Position numbers and translations under genes: made by a program
Shown here: piece after piece, positions 1 through 9,800 of the stretch
How positions within the stretch are numbered: position 1 is the stretch's first letter
How the letters are laid out: every line of letters starts with the position of its first letter
The notes under the pieces: model-generated
Database searches by the model: none
What the model was told of the DNA's origin: nothing
The model's input: the letters and a program-made list of their open reading frames with translations, nothing else
From: an uncultured Clostridia bacterium
Lineage (GTDB): Bacteria; Bacillota; Clostridia; Christensenellales; Aristaeellaceae
NCBI GenBank assembly: GCA_934663595.1
Contig: CAKUKM010000002.1
Coordinates: 62,001 to 126,000 of the forward strand
DNA: 64,000 nt
Direction: 5' to 3'

Positions 1-122
1 ACGTCATGGAGAAGGGCGATACGCTGGCGATGATCATTGCCGGGCTGATCACCATTCTGCCGGCAGCGCTCGTCACGCTGGTAATCCTCGCCGCGGCCGG
101 ATATTTCTTCGTAATGCGATAA
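1..122 (+). CDS. C-terminal end of a membrane protein (partial)
   Basis: The frame beginning at base 3 is open from the window edge and ends with TAA at 120-122. The last 39 codons contain a hydrophobic stretch of about 25 residues (IIAGLITILPAALVTLVILA and on) followed by a short tail ending in VMR. This looks like a final transmembrane helix. The gene is followed at once by an intrinsic terminator. Too little is present to name the protein. Confidence 0.55.
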   Translation, partial: VMEKGDTLAMIIAGLITILPAALVTLVILAAAGYFFVMR

Positions 123-127
123 AAGAG

Positions 128-160
128 ACGCTCCCGATGTATTTCGGGAGCGTTTTGCTT
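128..160. terminator. Convergent bidirectional intrinsic terminator
   Basis: A 10-bp stem, ACGCTCCCGA at 128-137 with TCGGGAGCGT at 144-153, is followed by TTTTGCTTT on the plus strand and by CTCTTTT on the minus strand. It separates the membrane protein end from the convergent gene that stops at 179. Confidence 0.85.
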
Positions 161-178
161 TGGGCGAAGGCAATGAAA

Positions 179-562
179 TCAGTATTCCGGCCAGCACGGC
201 TTTGCGTCCAGCTTGGTTCTGAAAAACGAATCGAGAAGCGTCTGGCTGATATAGGGGCCGCCGTCCGGCAGCCAGGTAATGTGATCAAAGCGCACGACGA
301 ATCGCGTTCCGCCATCCCGGCGCTCAAACTCAATTGAGTATACCGAGCCCTTGCAGAAGCGCATGTCCAGCGTGCGCGGAATCAGCGGCTCGTTCAGCTG
401 AATGAAGTAGGCTTCCTTCCAGAAAAAGCGGTATTCGAATGTGTCGTAGGCGTTTTTCCTGCAGAGCAGACCGACGCAATCCTCGAAGGAGTAATGCGTC
501 GCGTAGGCCCGGACGTGCGGGCAAATCCCATTGCGCACGAGCCCCTGGAAGAATCCCTTCAT
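179..562 (-). CDS. Hypothetical protein, 127 aa
   Basis: A 127-residue soluble protein that I do not recognise. It starts MKGFFQGLVRNGICPHV and is rich in aromatic residues and cysteines (Cys near residues 14, 29, 34, 70 and 122). There is no signal peptide or membrane segment. Alternating strand-like stretches such as RFVVRFDHITWL suggest a small mostly-beta domain. A weak GCGAGG sits upstream of the ATG. It is monocistronic, closed by the terminator at 128-160, and lies downstream of the large envelope gene on the same strand with a terminator between them. Confidence 0.6.
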   Translation of the reverse strand: MKGFFQGLVRNGICPHVRAYATHYSFEDCVGLLCRKNAYDTFEYRFFWKEAYFIQLNEPLIPRTLDMRFCKGSVYSIEFERRDGGTRFVVRFDHITWLPDGGPYISQTLLDSFFRTKLDAKPCWPEY

Positions 563-587
563 GCCTGGCCTCGCTTTCGAGAAGAAA

Positions 588-618
588 GCCTCCGGTGAGA
601 GCGAATCTCGCCGGAGGC
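588..618 (-). terminator. Intrinsic terminator of the large envelope gene
   Basis: GCCTCCGG followed by TGAGA (588-600) pairs with TCTCG plus CCGGAGGC (606-618). On the minus strand the hairpin is followed by TTTCTTCT. It lies just past the stop codon at 629. Confidence 0.75.
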
Positions 619-628
619 CGTTTTGCGT

Positions 629-3600
629 TTAACCGTTGGTCGGGGGTACGATTACGATTACGCCGTCCTGCAGAACCGCGTTCTGCAGCGCCAGCAGCGT
701 CTGTTCATCGACGATCGAATCCGGGTTGGTCGGGTCGATGCCGGGCAGCTGCAGATCGTATTGCTCGTTCATCGCCTGCTGGAAGCTCGCGATCGCCTGC
801 AGCGTGTACGAATCGAGCACGCCCTGCTGCGTTTCGGGATTCAGCAGCAGCTGCAGCTGATACAGCTTCATCTGAACGAGCTGAATGTCGTTCGGAGCGC
901 TGATTGCCGACAGCGTGATCGGCCACGGCTCGGGCGTTGCGGTCGCTTCCGGTTCGGGCGTGGGCGTGGGCGCGACGCTGCCAATGCCGAAGGTCAGCGT
1001 GTTCCATACGATGTCGCCCTCCCCCGTCGCGCCGTACGGGATTGCGCCGACGTGAATCTGATAGATTCCCGCGGGCAGATCGCCCACCGGCAGCGTGCGG
1101 CTCGTGTCCTGCGTGTCGCCGATTTCCACGCGCTGATCCTGTTCGTTGGTCAGGTAAATGCGATAGCCCTGCACCTCGCCCTCGGCCTGCCAGCTGAAGA
1201 TCGCCGTCGCGTCCATCAGGTACGGGATGTCGTTTACGTTGGTGGCGCGGCTGCCGATTTGAATGCTCGGCTTCGCCACGGGCGCGACGGTCGGCGCCTG
1301 GGTGGGCGCTTCGGTCGGCTGCGCCGGAAGCATGAACTGCGCGGTCGTCCAGACGGTGTCGCCGCCATCCGCCGGAATCGCGCCGATGCCGATGGTGTAA
1401 ACCATGCCGGGCGTGAGCAGCGCGGTGTTGAACGAGCGCTGCGTATCGGTGGTGGAGGCTTCGTTGACCAGCTCGTTGCCGTTTGCATCAATGATGCGAA
1501 TGCTGTAGCCGGATACGTCGCCGCCGGCGCTCCATGCAAGCGCGCATTCGCTGCCGACGAGTTCAATAACCGTATCGCTGGACTGAATGCCGTTGATCGA
1601 AAGCACCGGCGCGGCAATCGGCGGGCGGGTCGGTTCGGGCGTGTCCGTCGGCGCGGGAGCCTCGGTGGGCTCGGGCGTTGCGATCGCGCCTTCAGGGCGC
1701 ACGATTTGAACGGTCGTCCAGAGCGTGCCGTCGTCCGTGATCAGGCCGACGCCCGCGGTGTAGGTCTCGCCCACGTTCAGATTCGCGGCCGGGAAGGTGA
1801 GCGTGGTTTCGCGCGTGGAATCAATCGCAGCCACCTGCTTGCCGCTCGCGTCGAGGATGCGCACCGTGTAGCGCGCGTTTTCGGCGTCGGAGGCCCAGGT
1901 GAGCGTGCAGTCCGCGCCGGTGATCTCAATGATGGAATCCGAGGCCGGAACGCCGTTTACGGCCAGCTGCGGCGCAGTGGCGGGCGCGGGAGTGACCGGC
2001 TCGGGCGTGGGCTGCTCGGCGGGAACGGTGAATCGATAATCCGCCCAGGCCGTTTCGCCGTTTGCATCGGTCGCGCCGATGGAGACGCGATAGGTCGTTC
2101 CGGATTTCAGGTCGCTCCGCTGCAGCGCGCCTTCCGTCAGATTTCTGCCGGAGAATTCGCTCAGCGGGGATTCGGAATCGCCCTCGTAAATGCGGAAGGT
2201 GTAGCTTTCGACGCTGCCGCCGGCGCTCCACTGGAAGTGGTACGTATTTGCGTCGATCTCAATCGGGTCGGCGGATACGCTCTGGCCGTTGATCGTGAGC
2301 ACAGGCGCAGAGACGGAGCCCGGCGTGCGGAAGCGCGCGCTCGTCCAGACGATATCGGCCTCCGCGCCGCCCTTCGGCAGCGCGCCCAGGCGGATTTCGT
2401 AGGTCTCGCCGGCATTCAGCTTCGCCGTTTCAATCGAGCCGTGGGTGTCGGTTACGTCGCGATACGTCATCACAACCGCGCCGCTCGCGTCGTAAATGTC
2501 CAGCGCGTAGCTCGCCACAGCGCCGTCGGCCGACCATTTGAAGTCTGCCTTCGGGCCGGTGATCTGGTATACGCCGTCCGTTTCCTCGGCGTTCAGCACA
2601 GTCAGCGTCACGTTCGATACGGCCGCGGGAGCCTGTGTGGGCGCCTCGGTCGGGCCGGCGTAAACGCCCTGGCTTACGTAGGTTTCAAGATAGGAGAGCG
2701 TCAGCGTGTCGCAAATGCCGGAGACCTCGAGCGTGCCCGCGCCCTGCCGGTCGTTGACGAACTGCTGGAAGCTGCGCACGGCGCGCTCCGTGCCGGAGCC
2801 GTATACGCCGTCGGCCTCGCTGGAGGAGAGCAGGCCGACGCTCGCGAGCATCTCCTGCACGTACTGAATCGATTCCTTCGGCGAATTGCGATCCACGACG
2901 ATCTGGCCCTCTGGCTCGTCGGGTGCTTCGGTCGGCTGCGGAGTCGGCGTGGGCGCGACCATGCCGCGGCTTACGGCCTCCTCCAGATACGAAAGCGTGA
3001 GCGAATCGGCCGAACCGGTCACGTCGAGCACCTTGCCGCCCGCGGACTGATTGACCCATTCCTGGAATTGCGCGACGGCCGAGGTGGTGGAATTGCCATA
3101 AACGCCGTCGTCCGAGCCGGCGGGCATGAGGCCCACCTGAATCAGCATCTGCTGCAGATACTGAATCGATTCCTTCGGCGAATTGCGATCGACCGAATCG
3201 CCGGTTTCCGGCTGATCGGGGATCTCGGTCGGCGCGGGCGTGGCGGCGCTGATTCCCTGCGCCGCGGCGAACTGCAGATACGAATAGGTGGTCGCATCTG
3301 CGATGCCGGTCACGCTCAGCGCCTGCGTTCCGGACTGCGTGTTGTACCATTCCTGGAACGCGGCCACGGCGGCGACGGTTGCGGAATCATAGCTGCCGCT
3401 GTCGGCGCCGGTCTTCATCAGCCCCACGCGCACCAGCAGGCGCTGAAGGGTCTGGATTTCGGATTTGGAGGAATTGCGATCTACGCTGGGCGCGGGGGCC
3501 TCGGTCGGGGCCTGGGTCGGCGCGGGCGTGGCCTGCTCCTGCTTGATCTGCTCCCACCAGTCCACATAGTAGTTCAGGTAGGCCATCGTCAGGGGATCCA

Positions 3601-4879
3601 CGCTGCCGGTTACCTGCAGCGCGCCGAAGCCCTGCAGCACATTCACGCGCTGCTGGAACTGCTTGACCGCGGCGACGGTGCTGTTTCCATATACGCCGTC
3701 GTCGCCGCCCGCATTCAGCAGGCCCAGCGCAATCAGCTTGCGCTGCACCGCGCGGATGTCCGTCTTGGTGGAATTCTTGTCGACGGTGTTTTCCTGCTTC
3801 GGGTCCGGCGTAACGGCCGGGGTCGGCGAAGGCGAGGGCTTGACGGAATCGGTGCCGTAGAGCCACATCAGCGTCTTCGGGCCCGCCGCGCCATCCACGG
3901 ACAGCTTCTCGGACGGATTCAGCGTCTGATTTACATAGGACTGGAAGTCCTTGACCGCCTGCCGGGTGGCGCTGTCGTAGGAGCCGTTCACGCCCGACGA
4001 GCTCAGCCAGCCGAGCGCCGCCAGGCGCTGCTGCAGCTGCTGAATTTCGGATTTGGAGGACTTGGAGCTGATCGTCTTGTAGCTGGGCGTGTCCGGCTTT
4101 ACGGTCGGCACGGGCGAGGGCGTGGCGCGCACGTTCTCCTGCTGCTGATCAAAGTCCTTGTTCGGATCGCTCTTCGACGTGTAGTCCATCCACGATTGCT
4201 CGGGATCAACCAGCGCCGCGAACGTGGGCGTTACGTAGGGCGTGGGCGTGGGCGATTCCGGCGGCGCCCATGCGCTCGCGCTCGGATTCAGCGTGGGCGA
4301 TTGCACCACGTCGGTATTCGGCTTCAGCGCGCCGCCGACCAGCTGAATAACCAGCACGGCGATCACGATCACCACCACCGCCGCGCCGCCCACGATCAGG
4401 CCCAGCTTCTTTCCGGAGCCGTCGGACTCCTCGTCCGGCTCGGGCTCGGCGGCGTGGGCCGCGGATTTGCGCTGCGCAATGTAAGCGGTGCCGTTTTCCT
4501 CAAAGAAGAAATGCCGCTTCTTCGGATCCTCCGCGCCCTCGACGCTCGCGCGCAGCTTGTTCAGCCCCTGCTCGAACGCGTCCTCCATGCCGGCAATCGG
4601 CGCGACGGAGCCGTCGCTTAAGCGTTCGGCGCAATCGCGCGGCAGATATTCGCGCAGACGCAGGCGGTTTTCCTTTTTCGTATCGAACGCCGCGTATACG
4701 ATGCCCTTCGCATCCTGCCCGAGCGCGCGGCCGACCAGGAATCGGTCGTGATACACGAGCGAGCCGGGCATCAGTTGAATCTGGGGCACTGCGGCGCGGG
4801 AATCGCGGCCGCAATGCGGGCAAACGCTTTCGCCGCCGTTGTCCTCGAAGCAGTACATGCAAAGATTCTCGTAAGCCAT
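629..4879 (-). CDS. Zinc-ribbon / pseudokinase-like / PG-binding / Fn3-like envelope protein, 1416 aa
   Basis: Domains in order: a zinc ribbon (CMYC at 7-10, CPHC at 20-23); a segment at about 45-135 like the N-lobe of Ser/Thr kinases (GRALGQDAKGIVYAAFD, then RLREYLP where kinases carry VAIKEYFP); one transmembrane helix at about 160-182; five peptidoglycan-binding repeats at about 270-740, each opening NSxKxxIQxxQ and containing DGxYGxxT; five Fn3-like repeats at about 755-1290 (FxWSAGGxVxxYxxRI); and a sixth divergent PG-binding-like unit at the C-terminus. Linkers are rich in TPAPTEAPT. The kinase lysine is replaced by Arg and no C-lobe is present, so catalysis is unlikely. I infer an inside-out sensor or scaffold: cytosolic ribbon and N-lobe, with wall-binding repeats outside. 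AAGGGG lies before the ATG. The gene sits 22 bp after tmk, with its own terminator. Confidence 0.8.
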   Translation of the reverse strand: MAYENLCMYCFEDNGGESVCPHCGRDSRAAVPQIQLMPGSLVYHDRFLVGRALGQDAKGIVYAAFDTKKENRLRLREYLPRDCAERLSDGSVAPIAGMEDAFEQGLNKLRASVEGAEDPKKRHFFFEENGTAYIAQRKSAAHAAEPEPDEESDGSGKKLGLIVGGAAVVVIVIAVLVIQLVGGALKPNTDVVQSPTLNPSASAWAPPESPTPTPYVTPTFAALVDPEQSWMDYTSKSDPNKDFDQQQENVRATPSPVPTVKPDTPSYKTISSKSSKSEIQQLQQRLAALGWLSSSGVNGSYDSATRQAVKDFQSYVNQTLNPSEKLSVDGAAGPKTLMWLYGTDSVKPSPSPTPAVTPDPKQENTVDKNSTKTDIRAVQRKLIALGLLNAGGDDGVYGNSTVAAVKQFQQRVNVLQGFGALQVTGSVDPLTMAYLNYYVDWWEQIKQEQATPAPTQAPTEAPAPSVDRNSSKSEIQTLQRLLVRVGLMKTGADSGSYDSATVAAVAAFQEWYNTQSGTQALSVTGIADATTYSYLQFAAAQGISAATPAPTEIPDQPETGDSVDRNSPKESIQYLQQMLIQVGLMPAGSDDGVYGNSTTSAVAQFQEWVNQSAGGKVLDVTGSADSLTLSYLEEAVSRGMVAPTPTPQPTEAPDEPEGQIVVDRNSPKESIQYVQEMLASVGLLSSSEADGVYGSGTERAVRSFQQFVNDRQGAGTLEVSGICDTLTLSYLETYVSQGVYAGPTEAPTQAPAAVSNVTLTVLNAEETDGVYQITGPKADFKWSADGAVASYALDIYDASGAVVMTYRDVTDTHGSIETAKLNAGETYEIRLGALPKGGAEADIVWTSARFRTPGSVSAPVLTINGQSVSADPIEIDANTYHFQWSAGGSVESYTFRIYEGDSESPLSEFSGRNLTEGALQRSDLKSGTTYRVSIGATDANGETAWADYRFTVPAEQPTPEPVTPAPATAPQLAVNGVPASDSIIEITGADCTLTWASDAENARYTVRILDASGKQVAAIDSTRETTLTFPAANLNVGETYTAGVGLITDDGTLWTTVQIVRPEGAIATPEPTEAPAPTDTPEPTRPPIAAPVLSINGIQSSDTVIELVGSECALAWSAGGDVSGYSIRIIDANGNELVNEASTTDTQRSFNTALLTPGMVYTIGIGAIPADGGDTVWTTAQFMLPAQPTEAPTQAPTVAPVAKPSIQIGSRATNVNDIPYLMDATAIFSWQAEGEVQGYRIYLTNEQDQRVEIGDTQDTSRTLPVGDLPAGIYQIHVGAIPYGATGEGDIVWNTLTFGIGSVAPTPTPEPEATATPEPWPITLSAISAPNDIQLVQMKLYQLQLLLNPETQQGVLDSYTLQAIASFQQAMNEQYDLQLPGIDPTNPDSIVDEQTLLALQNAVLQDGVIVIVPPTNG

Positions 4880-4901
4880 TCTTTCAACCCCTTGTTATTG
4901 G

Positions 4902-6155
4902 TCAGATGTTCTCAATCACGTCGCGGAAGACCTCCTCGATCGATCGGCCGGAATCGATTCGGCGAATGCGATCGGGATTCTCCCGGGCGAGGCGGTCGAA
5001 CCGTTCCGCAACGCGGCGGAAAAAGTCCTCCTTCTCGATCTCCAGCCGGTCGAGCGGCGCGCCGCCGGCCATGCGCTTGCGCGCGGTTTCGCGGGAAATG
5101 TCAAACAGAAGCGTGCGGTCGGGCTGCGCCAGATCGCTCGCCGCTTTATTTATTTGACGTACAAACTCGTCTCCGAGTTCACGCCCGGACGCCTGATATG
5201 CGAAACTTGAATCCAAATATCGGTCGCAGAGCACGATTTCGCCGCGCTGAAGCGCCGGAAGGATCGTTTCCTTTACGTGCTCGACCCGCGCGGCCGCGTA
5301 GAGCAGCGCCTCGCATTCGGCGCTCATGCCCTTGGAATCGAGACTCAATATGATTTCGCGAATGCGCTCGGAGATCGGACAGCCGCCCGGCTCGCGCGAG
5401 AGATTCACGATTTCGCCGCGCGCGGTCAGGTATTCGGCCAAAAGCCGAATCTGCGTGGATTTGCCGCAGCCGTCGCTGCCCTCGAACGAAATCATTTTTC
5501 CGCGCAGCTTCGGGGCCTCGAGCAGCTCGCCGAGCGCCGCCGCGCTTTCCGCAATCGCCTCTGCGCCGGAATTTAAAAATTCCGCGCGATTGCCATAGCC
5601 GTATTCCACGGCGATCGTATGCATTTGAAGCGCGCGGCCGGCGTCGATATCGAAGCAGCGGTCGCCCACCACGCAGACCTCGGCGGGATTTGCATTCTCC
5701 GGAAGCGCGGAAAGAATCAGACTGCGCTTGTCGGCCGAATGGCTGTCGGGATGCGCGCCGATGATGCGGTCGAAATAGCCGTCCAGCCCGAAATGCGCGG
5801 CGATGCGCTTGACCAGCGCCTCCGGCTTGCTCGAGGCGATCGCGAGATACCGGCCGTCGGCCTTCAGCGCACGCAGCAGCGGCGCGATTCCGGGATATAC
5901 GCGGGCCTCGAACAGGCCCGCGGCCGCGTAGCGCTCGCGATAGACCTTCAGCGCCTCGTCCGCCTGCGCCTCGGTAAGGTGCGTAAATTCGCAAAACGCC
6001 GGGTGCAGCGGCGGGCCGATGAATTTGAGCAAGGTCGCCTCGTCCGGCTCGGGAAAGCCGAGCGTCACCAGCGCATGGCGCACGCAGCCGGTAATGCCCG
6101 GCGCGCTTTCCATAATCGTTCCATCAAAGTCAAACACGATATAATTCGGGCGCAT
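4902..6155 (-). CDS. tmk: HAD phosphatase-thymidylate kinase fusion, 417 aa
   Basis: Residues 1 to about 210 form a HAD-superfamily phosphatase of the phosphoglycolate phosphatase type: FDFDGT near 8-13, the IASSKPE thiol/Ser motif, and GDRCFDID as motif IV. From about residue 220 the protein is a complete dTMP kinase: P-loop FEGSDGCGKST, SREPGG, the DRYLDSS DR motif, and a C-terminal helix. The kinase makes dTDP from dTMP. Each half is of normal length, about 210 and 200 residues, and the frame is continuous with no frameshift. The start at 6155 has AGGGGGAT upstream. The HAD half may act on nucleotides or be a housekeeping phosphatase; its substrate cannot be read from sequence. Confidence 0.9.
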   Translation of the reverse strand: MRPNYIVFDFDGTIMESAPGITGCVRHALVTLGFPEPDEATLLKFIGPPLHPAFCEFTHLTEAQADEALKVYRERYAAAGLFEARVYPGIAPLLRALKADGRYLAIASSKPEALVKRIAAHFGLDGYFDRIIGAHPDSHSADKRSLILSALPENANPAEVCVVGDRCFDIDAGRALQMHTIAVEYGYGNRAEFLNSGAEAIAESAAALGELLEAPKLRGKMISFEGSDGCGKSTQIRLLAEYLTARGEIVNLSREPGGCPISERIREIILSLDSKGMSAECEALLYAAARVEHVKETILPALQRGEIVLCDRYLDSSFAYQASGRELGDEFVRQINKAASDLAQPDRTLLFDISRETARKRMAGGAPLDRLEIEKEDFFRRVAERFDRLARENPDRIRRIDSGRSIEEVFRDVIENI

Positions 6156-6196
6156 GAATCGATCCCCCTGATATGGATATAAACATTCTATCTTAT

Positions 6197-6224
6197 ATTA
6201 TAACATGAAAATGTGACATTGCAA
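6197..6224 (-). promoter_or_regulatory. Promoter of the HAD-tmk gene
   Basis: On the minus strand TTGCAA (6219-6224) is followed after 16 bp by TATAAT (6197-6202), about 40 bp before the ATG at 6155. Confidence 0.6.
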
Positions 6225-6322
6225 ATCGCGGCCGCGCGTAACTTAACCCGGCGAGGATTCTTTTTTTCGGGATTTTGTGATATGATAGAATTGGTAAAAT
6301 GTGAATTGGGAGGCGAAGGGAC

Positions 6323-6889
6323 ATGAATATTCGAATTTTGGCCGAGGCGGCGCAGGCGGCGTTCGTCTGGCAGGAGCATATGGGAAAGATCATCGGAACC
6401 GCGCTGTTGAGCATGGTGCCGACCTACGAGGGCCGCTACGCGCTGGTGACCGGCGCGGCGATGGGCCTGCCGGCGGGATTTGCCTATCTGATCGCATTCG
6501 TGTGCTCGTCGATCCCGGTGCCGTTTATTCTGCTGCTGCTGCGGCCGGTGCTCGACTGGTTCTATACGCTGCCGATTAAGCCCGTGCAGAAATTCGCCGC
6601 GTGGCTGGAAAAGCGCAGCGCGCGCAAGCGCGAAAAGATGCATTCGGACAATCAGAAGGGCCTGATGGGCAAGCTCGGCCGGCACGTCTCCGCGGATACG
6701 CTGGAGCTGATCGCGCTGTATGTGTTCGTGGCGGTGCCGCTTCCGGGAACGGGCGTGTGGACGGGCAGCGCGATTGCGACGCTGTTTGAAATGCCGCGCG
6801 GCAAATCGGCGATTGCGATTCTGCTGGGCAACGCCACGGCATGCCTGATTACGATGCTGATGACGATGGGCGTGAAGGCGGTCGTGTAA
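6323..6889 (+). CDS. Small multidrug export family (COG2426-like) membrane protein
   Basis: A 188-residue integral membrane protein with about four hydrophobic segments. It matches the pattern of the COG2426 / Sm_multidrug_ex family: an N-terminal region with PTYEGRYAL, a central amphipathic basic loop (KRSARKREKMHS), and the AVPLPGTGVWTGS motif followed by a last helix. The family resembles the DedA/SNARE-associated fold, and its transport role is assumed rather than proven. GGGAGG lies 9 bp before the ATG. The TAA at 6887-6889 abuts the addB ATG, so the two are co-transcribed and probably translationally coupled. A possible plus-strand extended -10 (TGATAGAAT) lies at 6283-6291. Confidence 0.8.
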   Translation: MNIRILAEAAQAAFVWQEHMGKIIGTALLSMVPTYEGRYALVTGAAMGLPAGFAYLIAFVCSSIPVPFILLLLRPVLDWFYTLPIKPVQKFAAWLEKRSARKREKMHSDNQKGLMGKLGRHVSADTLELIALYVFVAVPLPGTGVWTGSAIATLFEMPRGKSAIAILLGNATACLITMLMTMGVKAVV

Positions 6890-9800
6890 ATGCTGAAGGT
6901 CTATACGGGAAGAAGCCGCCTGCTCTCGCGGGCGCTGGTGGAATGCGTGCGCTGCGCGGACGACGGAACGGAGCTGATCGTGGTTCCCAAGCAGCTCACG
7001 CTCGCGACGGAGCAGCTGCTGCTGGGCGAGCTCGGCCTGAAGGGGTCGTTTCGCATTCAGGTGCTCAGCGCGGAGCGCCTGTGCGCGCGGATCTTTGAAT
7101 CCGCCGGCAGTCCGGACGGCGCGCGAATCGACGATCGCGGGCGCGTGATGCTGGTGCGCGCGGCGGTGCGGGCGGCGGAGGAGCGGCTCACGATCTATCG
7201 CGGCGCGCAGAATCGCCGGGGTTTTCCGGAGCGCGCGGCCAGCCAGCTGGAGCGAATCCGCCAGGCGAATTTAAGCGGCGAAACGCTGCGCGCGTGCGCG
7301 GAGGAACTGCGCGGCGCGGCAAAGCTGAAGCTGATGGACCTGTCCTATATATTGGAGGAATACGAATCGCTGATCGCCGGCCGGTATCAGGATGGCGAGG
7401 CGGAATTCCTCTCGGCCATCGCGCGCGCGCAGGAGGCGGAATTCCTCTCCGGCTGCGGCGTGTGGTTTTATGGATTTGATATGATGCCGCCCACGCTGCA
7501 CGGCCTGATTGCGGCAGTTGCGGCCCGGAGCGCGCAGGCGGGGCTGTTTCTGGCGCTGGAAAACGATACCGGCGCGCGCGATTTCGATGCGTTTCTGCCG
7601 ATTCAGCGCGCGATGGAGCAGGTCATGGCCGCGGCGCGGCAGTGCGGCTGCGCGGTGCGGAGAATCGAAACCGCCGAATCGGACGAGGCGGACGAGCGGC
7701 TGATTCGCTCCGGCGATCAGCTTTCCGTACGCGCGCCGAAACGCAGGGACGCGCTGAAGACGCTCGAGCGCGAGCTGTTTGCATTTCCGGCGAAGCGCGC
7801 GCAGGAGGCGACCCCGGCCATTCAGCTCACGCTTCTGCGCAATCCGCAGGAGGAATGCCGGTTTGCCGCGGCGCTCGCGCGCAGACTGGCGATTCAGAAA
7901 AACTGGCGCTGGAACGATATCACGATCCTGGCCCGCGACGCGGCCGGCTATGCGCCGATGCTGAAAAACGCGTTTTCCGAATATGGAATTCCGATTTTCC
8001 TGTCCGAAAGCCGTCCCGCGGCGCGCCATGCCGCGGCGGAATACCTGCTTACGGCGCTGAAGGCGATCGAAAAAAACTATCCGGCGGAGGAAATGCTGGC
8101 GCTGATGGGCACGGGCATGTCCCCGCTGAACGAATGCGAATCGGAGCGATTCATCAATTACGCCATGCGCTACGGCCTGCGCGGGGCGCGCTTTTCGCAT
8201 GCGCTTCGCCGCGGTCTGGAGGCGGAAATCGCCGAAATGGAGCCGCTGCGCGCGCGCCTGATGGCGCCGCTGATGGAATTGAAGGGAAGCCTGAAGGCCG
8301 CGAAGGCGCTGGACGGGCAGCTGCGGGCGCTGGTTCAGTTTCTGGAAAGCACGGGCGCGTATGAAAAGAGCCGGAACCGCATGAACGCGCTCGCGGATGC
8401 CGGTCAGCGCGAGGCCGCCGGCGAGGAAGCACAGGTCTGGAACCGGATCATGGGCGCGCTCGACCAGATGCACGCGCTGATGGGCGAAAGAAGGCTGTCC
8501 CTGCGTGAGCTGCGCGACACGCTGAATGAATCGCTGTCCGCGTCGGTCATCAAACCCCTGCCGCAGTCGGCGGACGCGGTGTATGCGCAGAGCGCCGAGC
8601 GGGCGTGCGCGCGGGAGACGAAGGCGCTGATTTTAATCGGCATGACCGATCGCGCCGCAACCGGCGACGACGGCCTGCTCACCCCGCCGCAGAAGCGTGC
8701 GCTTTCGGAATATGCGCATGCCTATCTGGGCCCGGACGACGCGGATCTGACGCGCCTGCGGCGGTTTTATCTGAAATCCAGCTTCGGCATGGCCTCGGAT
8801 TACGTGTCGGTATCGTGCCCGCTGAGCGGCGCGGACGGCGCGTCGCAGCGGCCGAGCGCGGTGTTTGAAATGATTCGCGCGCTGTATCCGGGCATGAAGC
8901 TGCGCGGCGGCGTGACGGGCGAAGAGGGAATCGAGAAAATGCTGCGCTCATCGCCCCGCGCGGCGGTCGCCCTGGTCGCAAGCGCATTGGCCGGCGAAGG
9001 CGAAGGCGTGCCGATGACGAAAATCGATTGCGCAGCACTGGCAGGCCTGAAAAAGCTGGCGGACAGCGCGGATAATTGCGCGGCGCTGGATATTGCAAAT
9101 GCGAACATTTATGCCGCTCGGGCGGGGCTGGAGCGGCTTTCGGCGGCGCTGAATCGCGCACAGGCGGCGGACGCGCTCTCTCCCGAGGCGGCGCGCGCGC
9201 TTTACGGCGCGATTCGCCGGCAGAGCGTGACCCGGCTGGAGCGGTTTGCGGCGTGCCCGTTTTCCTATTATGTGGAATACGGCCTGAGGCCGGAGCGAAT
9301 CGAGCCGTATGAGCTGAGCGCGAAGGACGAGGGCACGTTCTTCCATGCGGCGATTCACGAATTCCTGCTGCGGTCGATGGGCGATCTGAACGCGCTGGAC
9401 GCGCCCGCCGCGGAGGCGCGGATGGACGCGGTTACGGAAACGCTGCTTCAGCGAATGGGCGAATCCGGCCCGCTGGGCGACAGCGCCGTGTCGCTCGCGG
9501 AAACGCGGCGGCTGAAGGCCACGATGCGCGTGTCGGCGGTCGCGCTGGCGGAGCATATGCGCGGCAGCCGGTTCCATGCCGCGGCGCTGGAGCAGAGCTT
9601 CGGCCCCGAGGACGGCGCGCGCGCGATCCGACTGGACGGCGGCTGCGTGCTCGAGGGGCGCATCGACCGCATCGACGAATGGGACGAGGCGGATAAATAC
9701 CTGCGCGTGATCGATTTCAAGCGCGGCGGCAAGACGTTCAAGCTCGCGACCGTGTATTACGGATTGCAGCTGCAGCTGCCGGTGTATCTGGCTTCGGCGC

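Noticed and set aside
623..4621. A 1332-codon open frame on the plus strand
   Set aside because: It lies opposite the large envelope gene, is extremely rich in Arg, Gly and Leu, and shows no domain. It is a shadow of GC-rich codons, like similar frames opposite addB, the adhesin and other genes.
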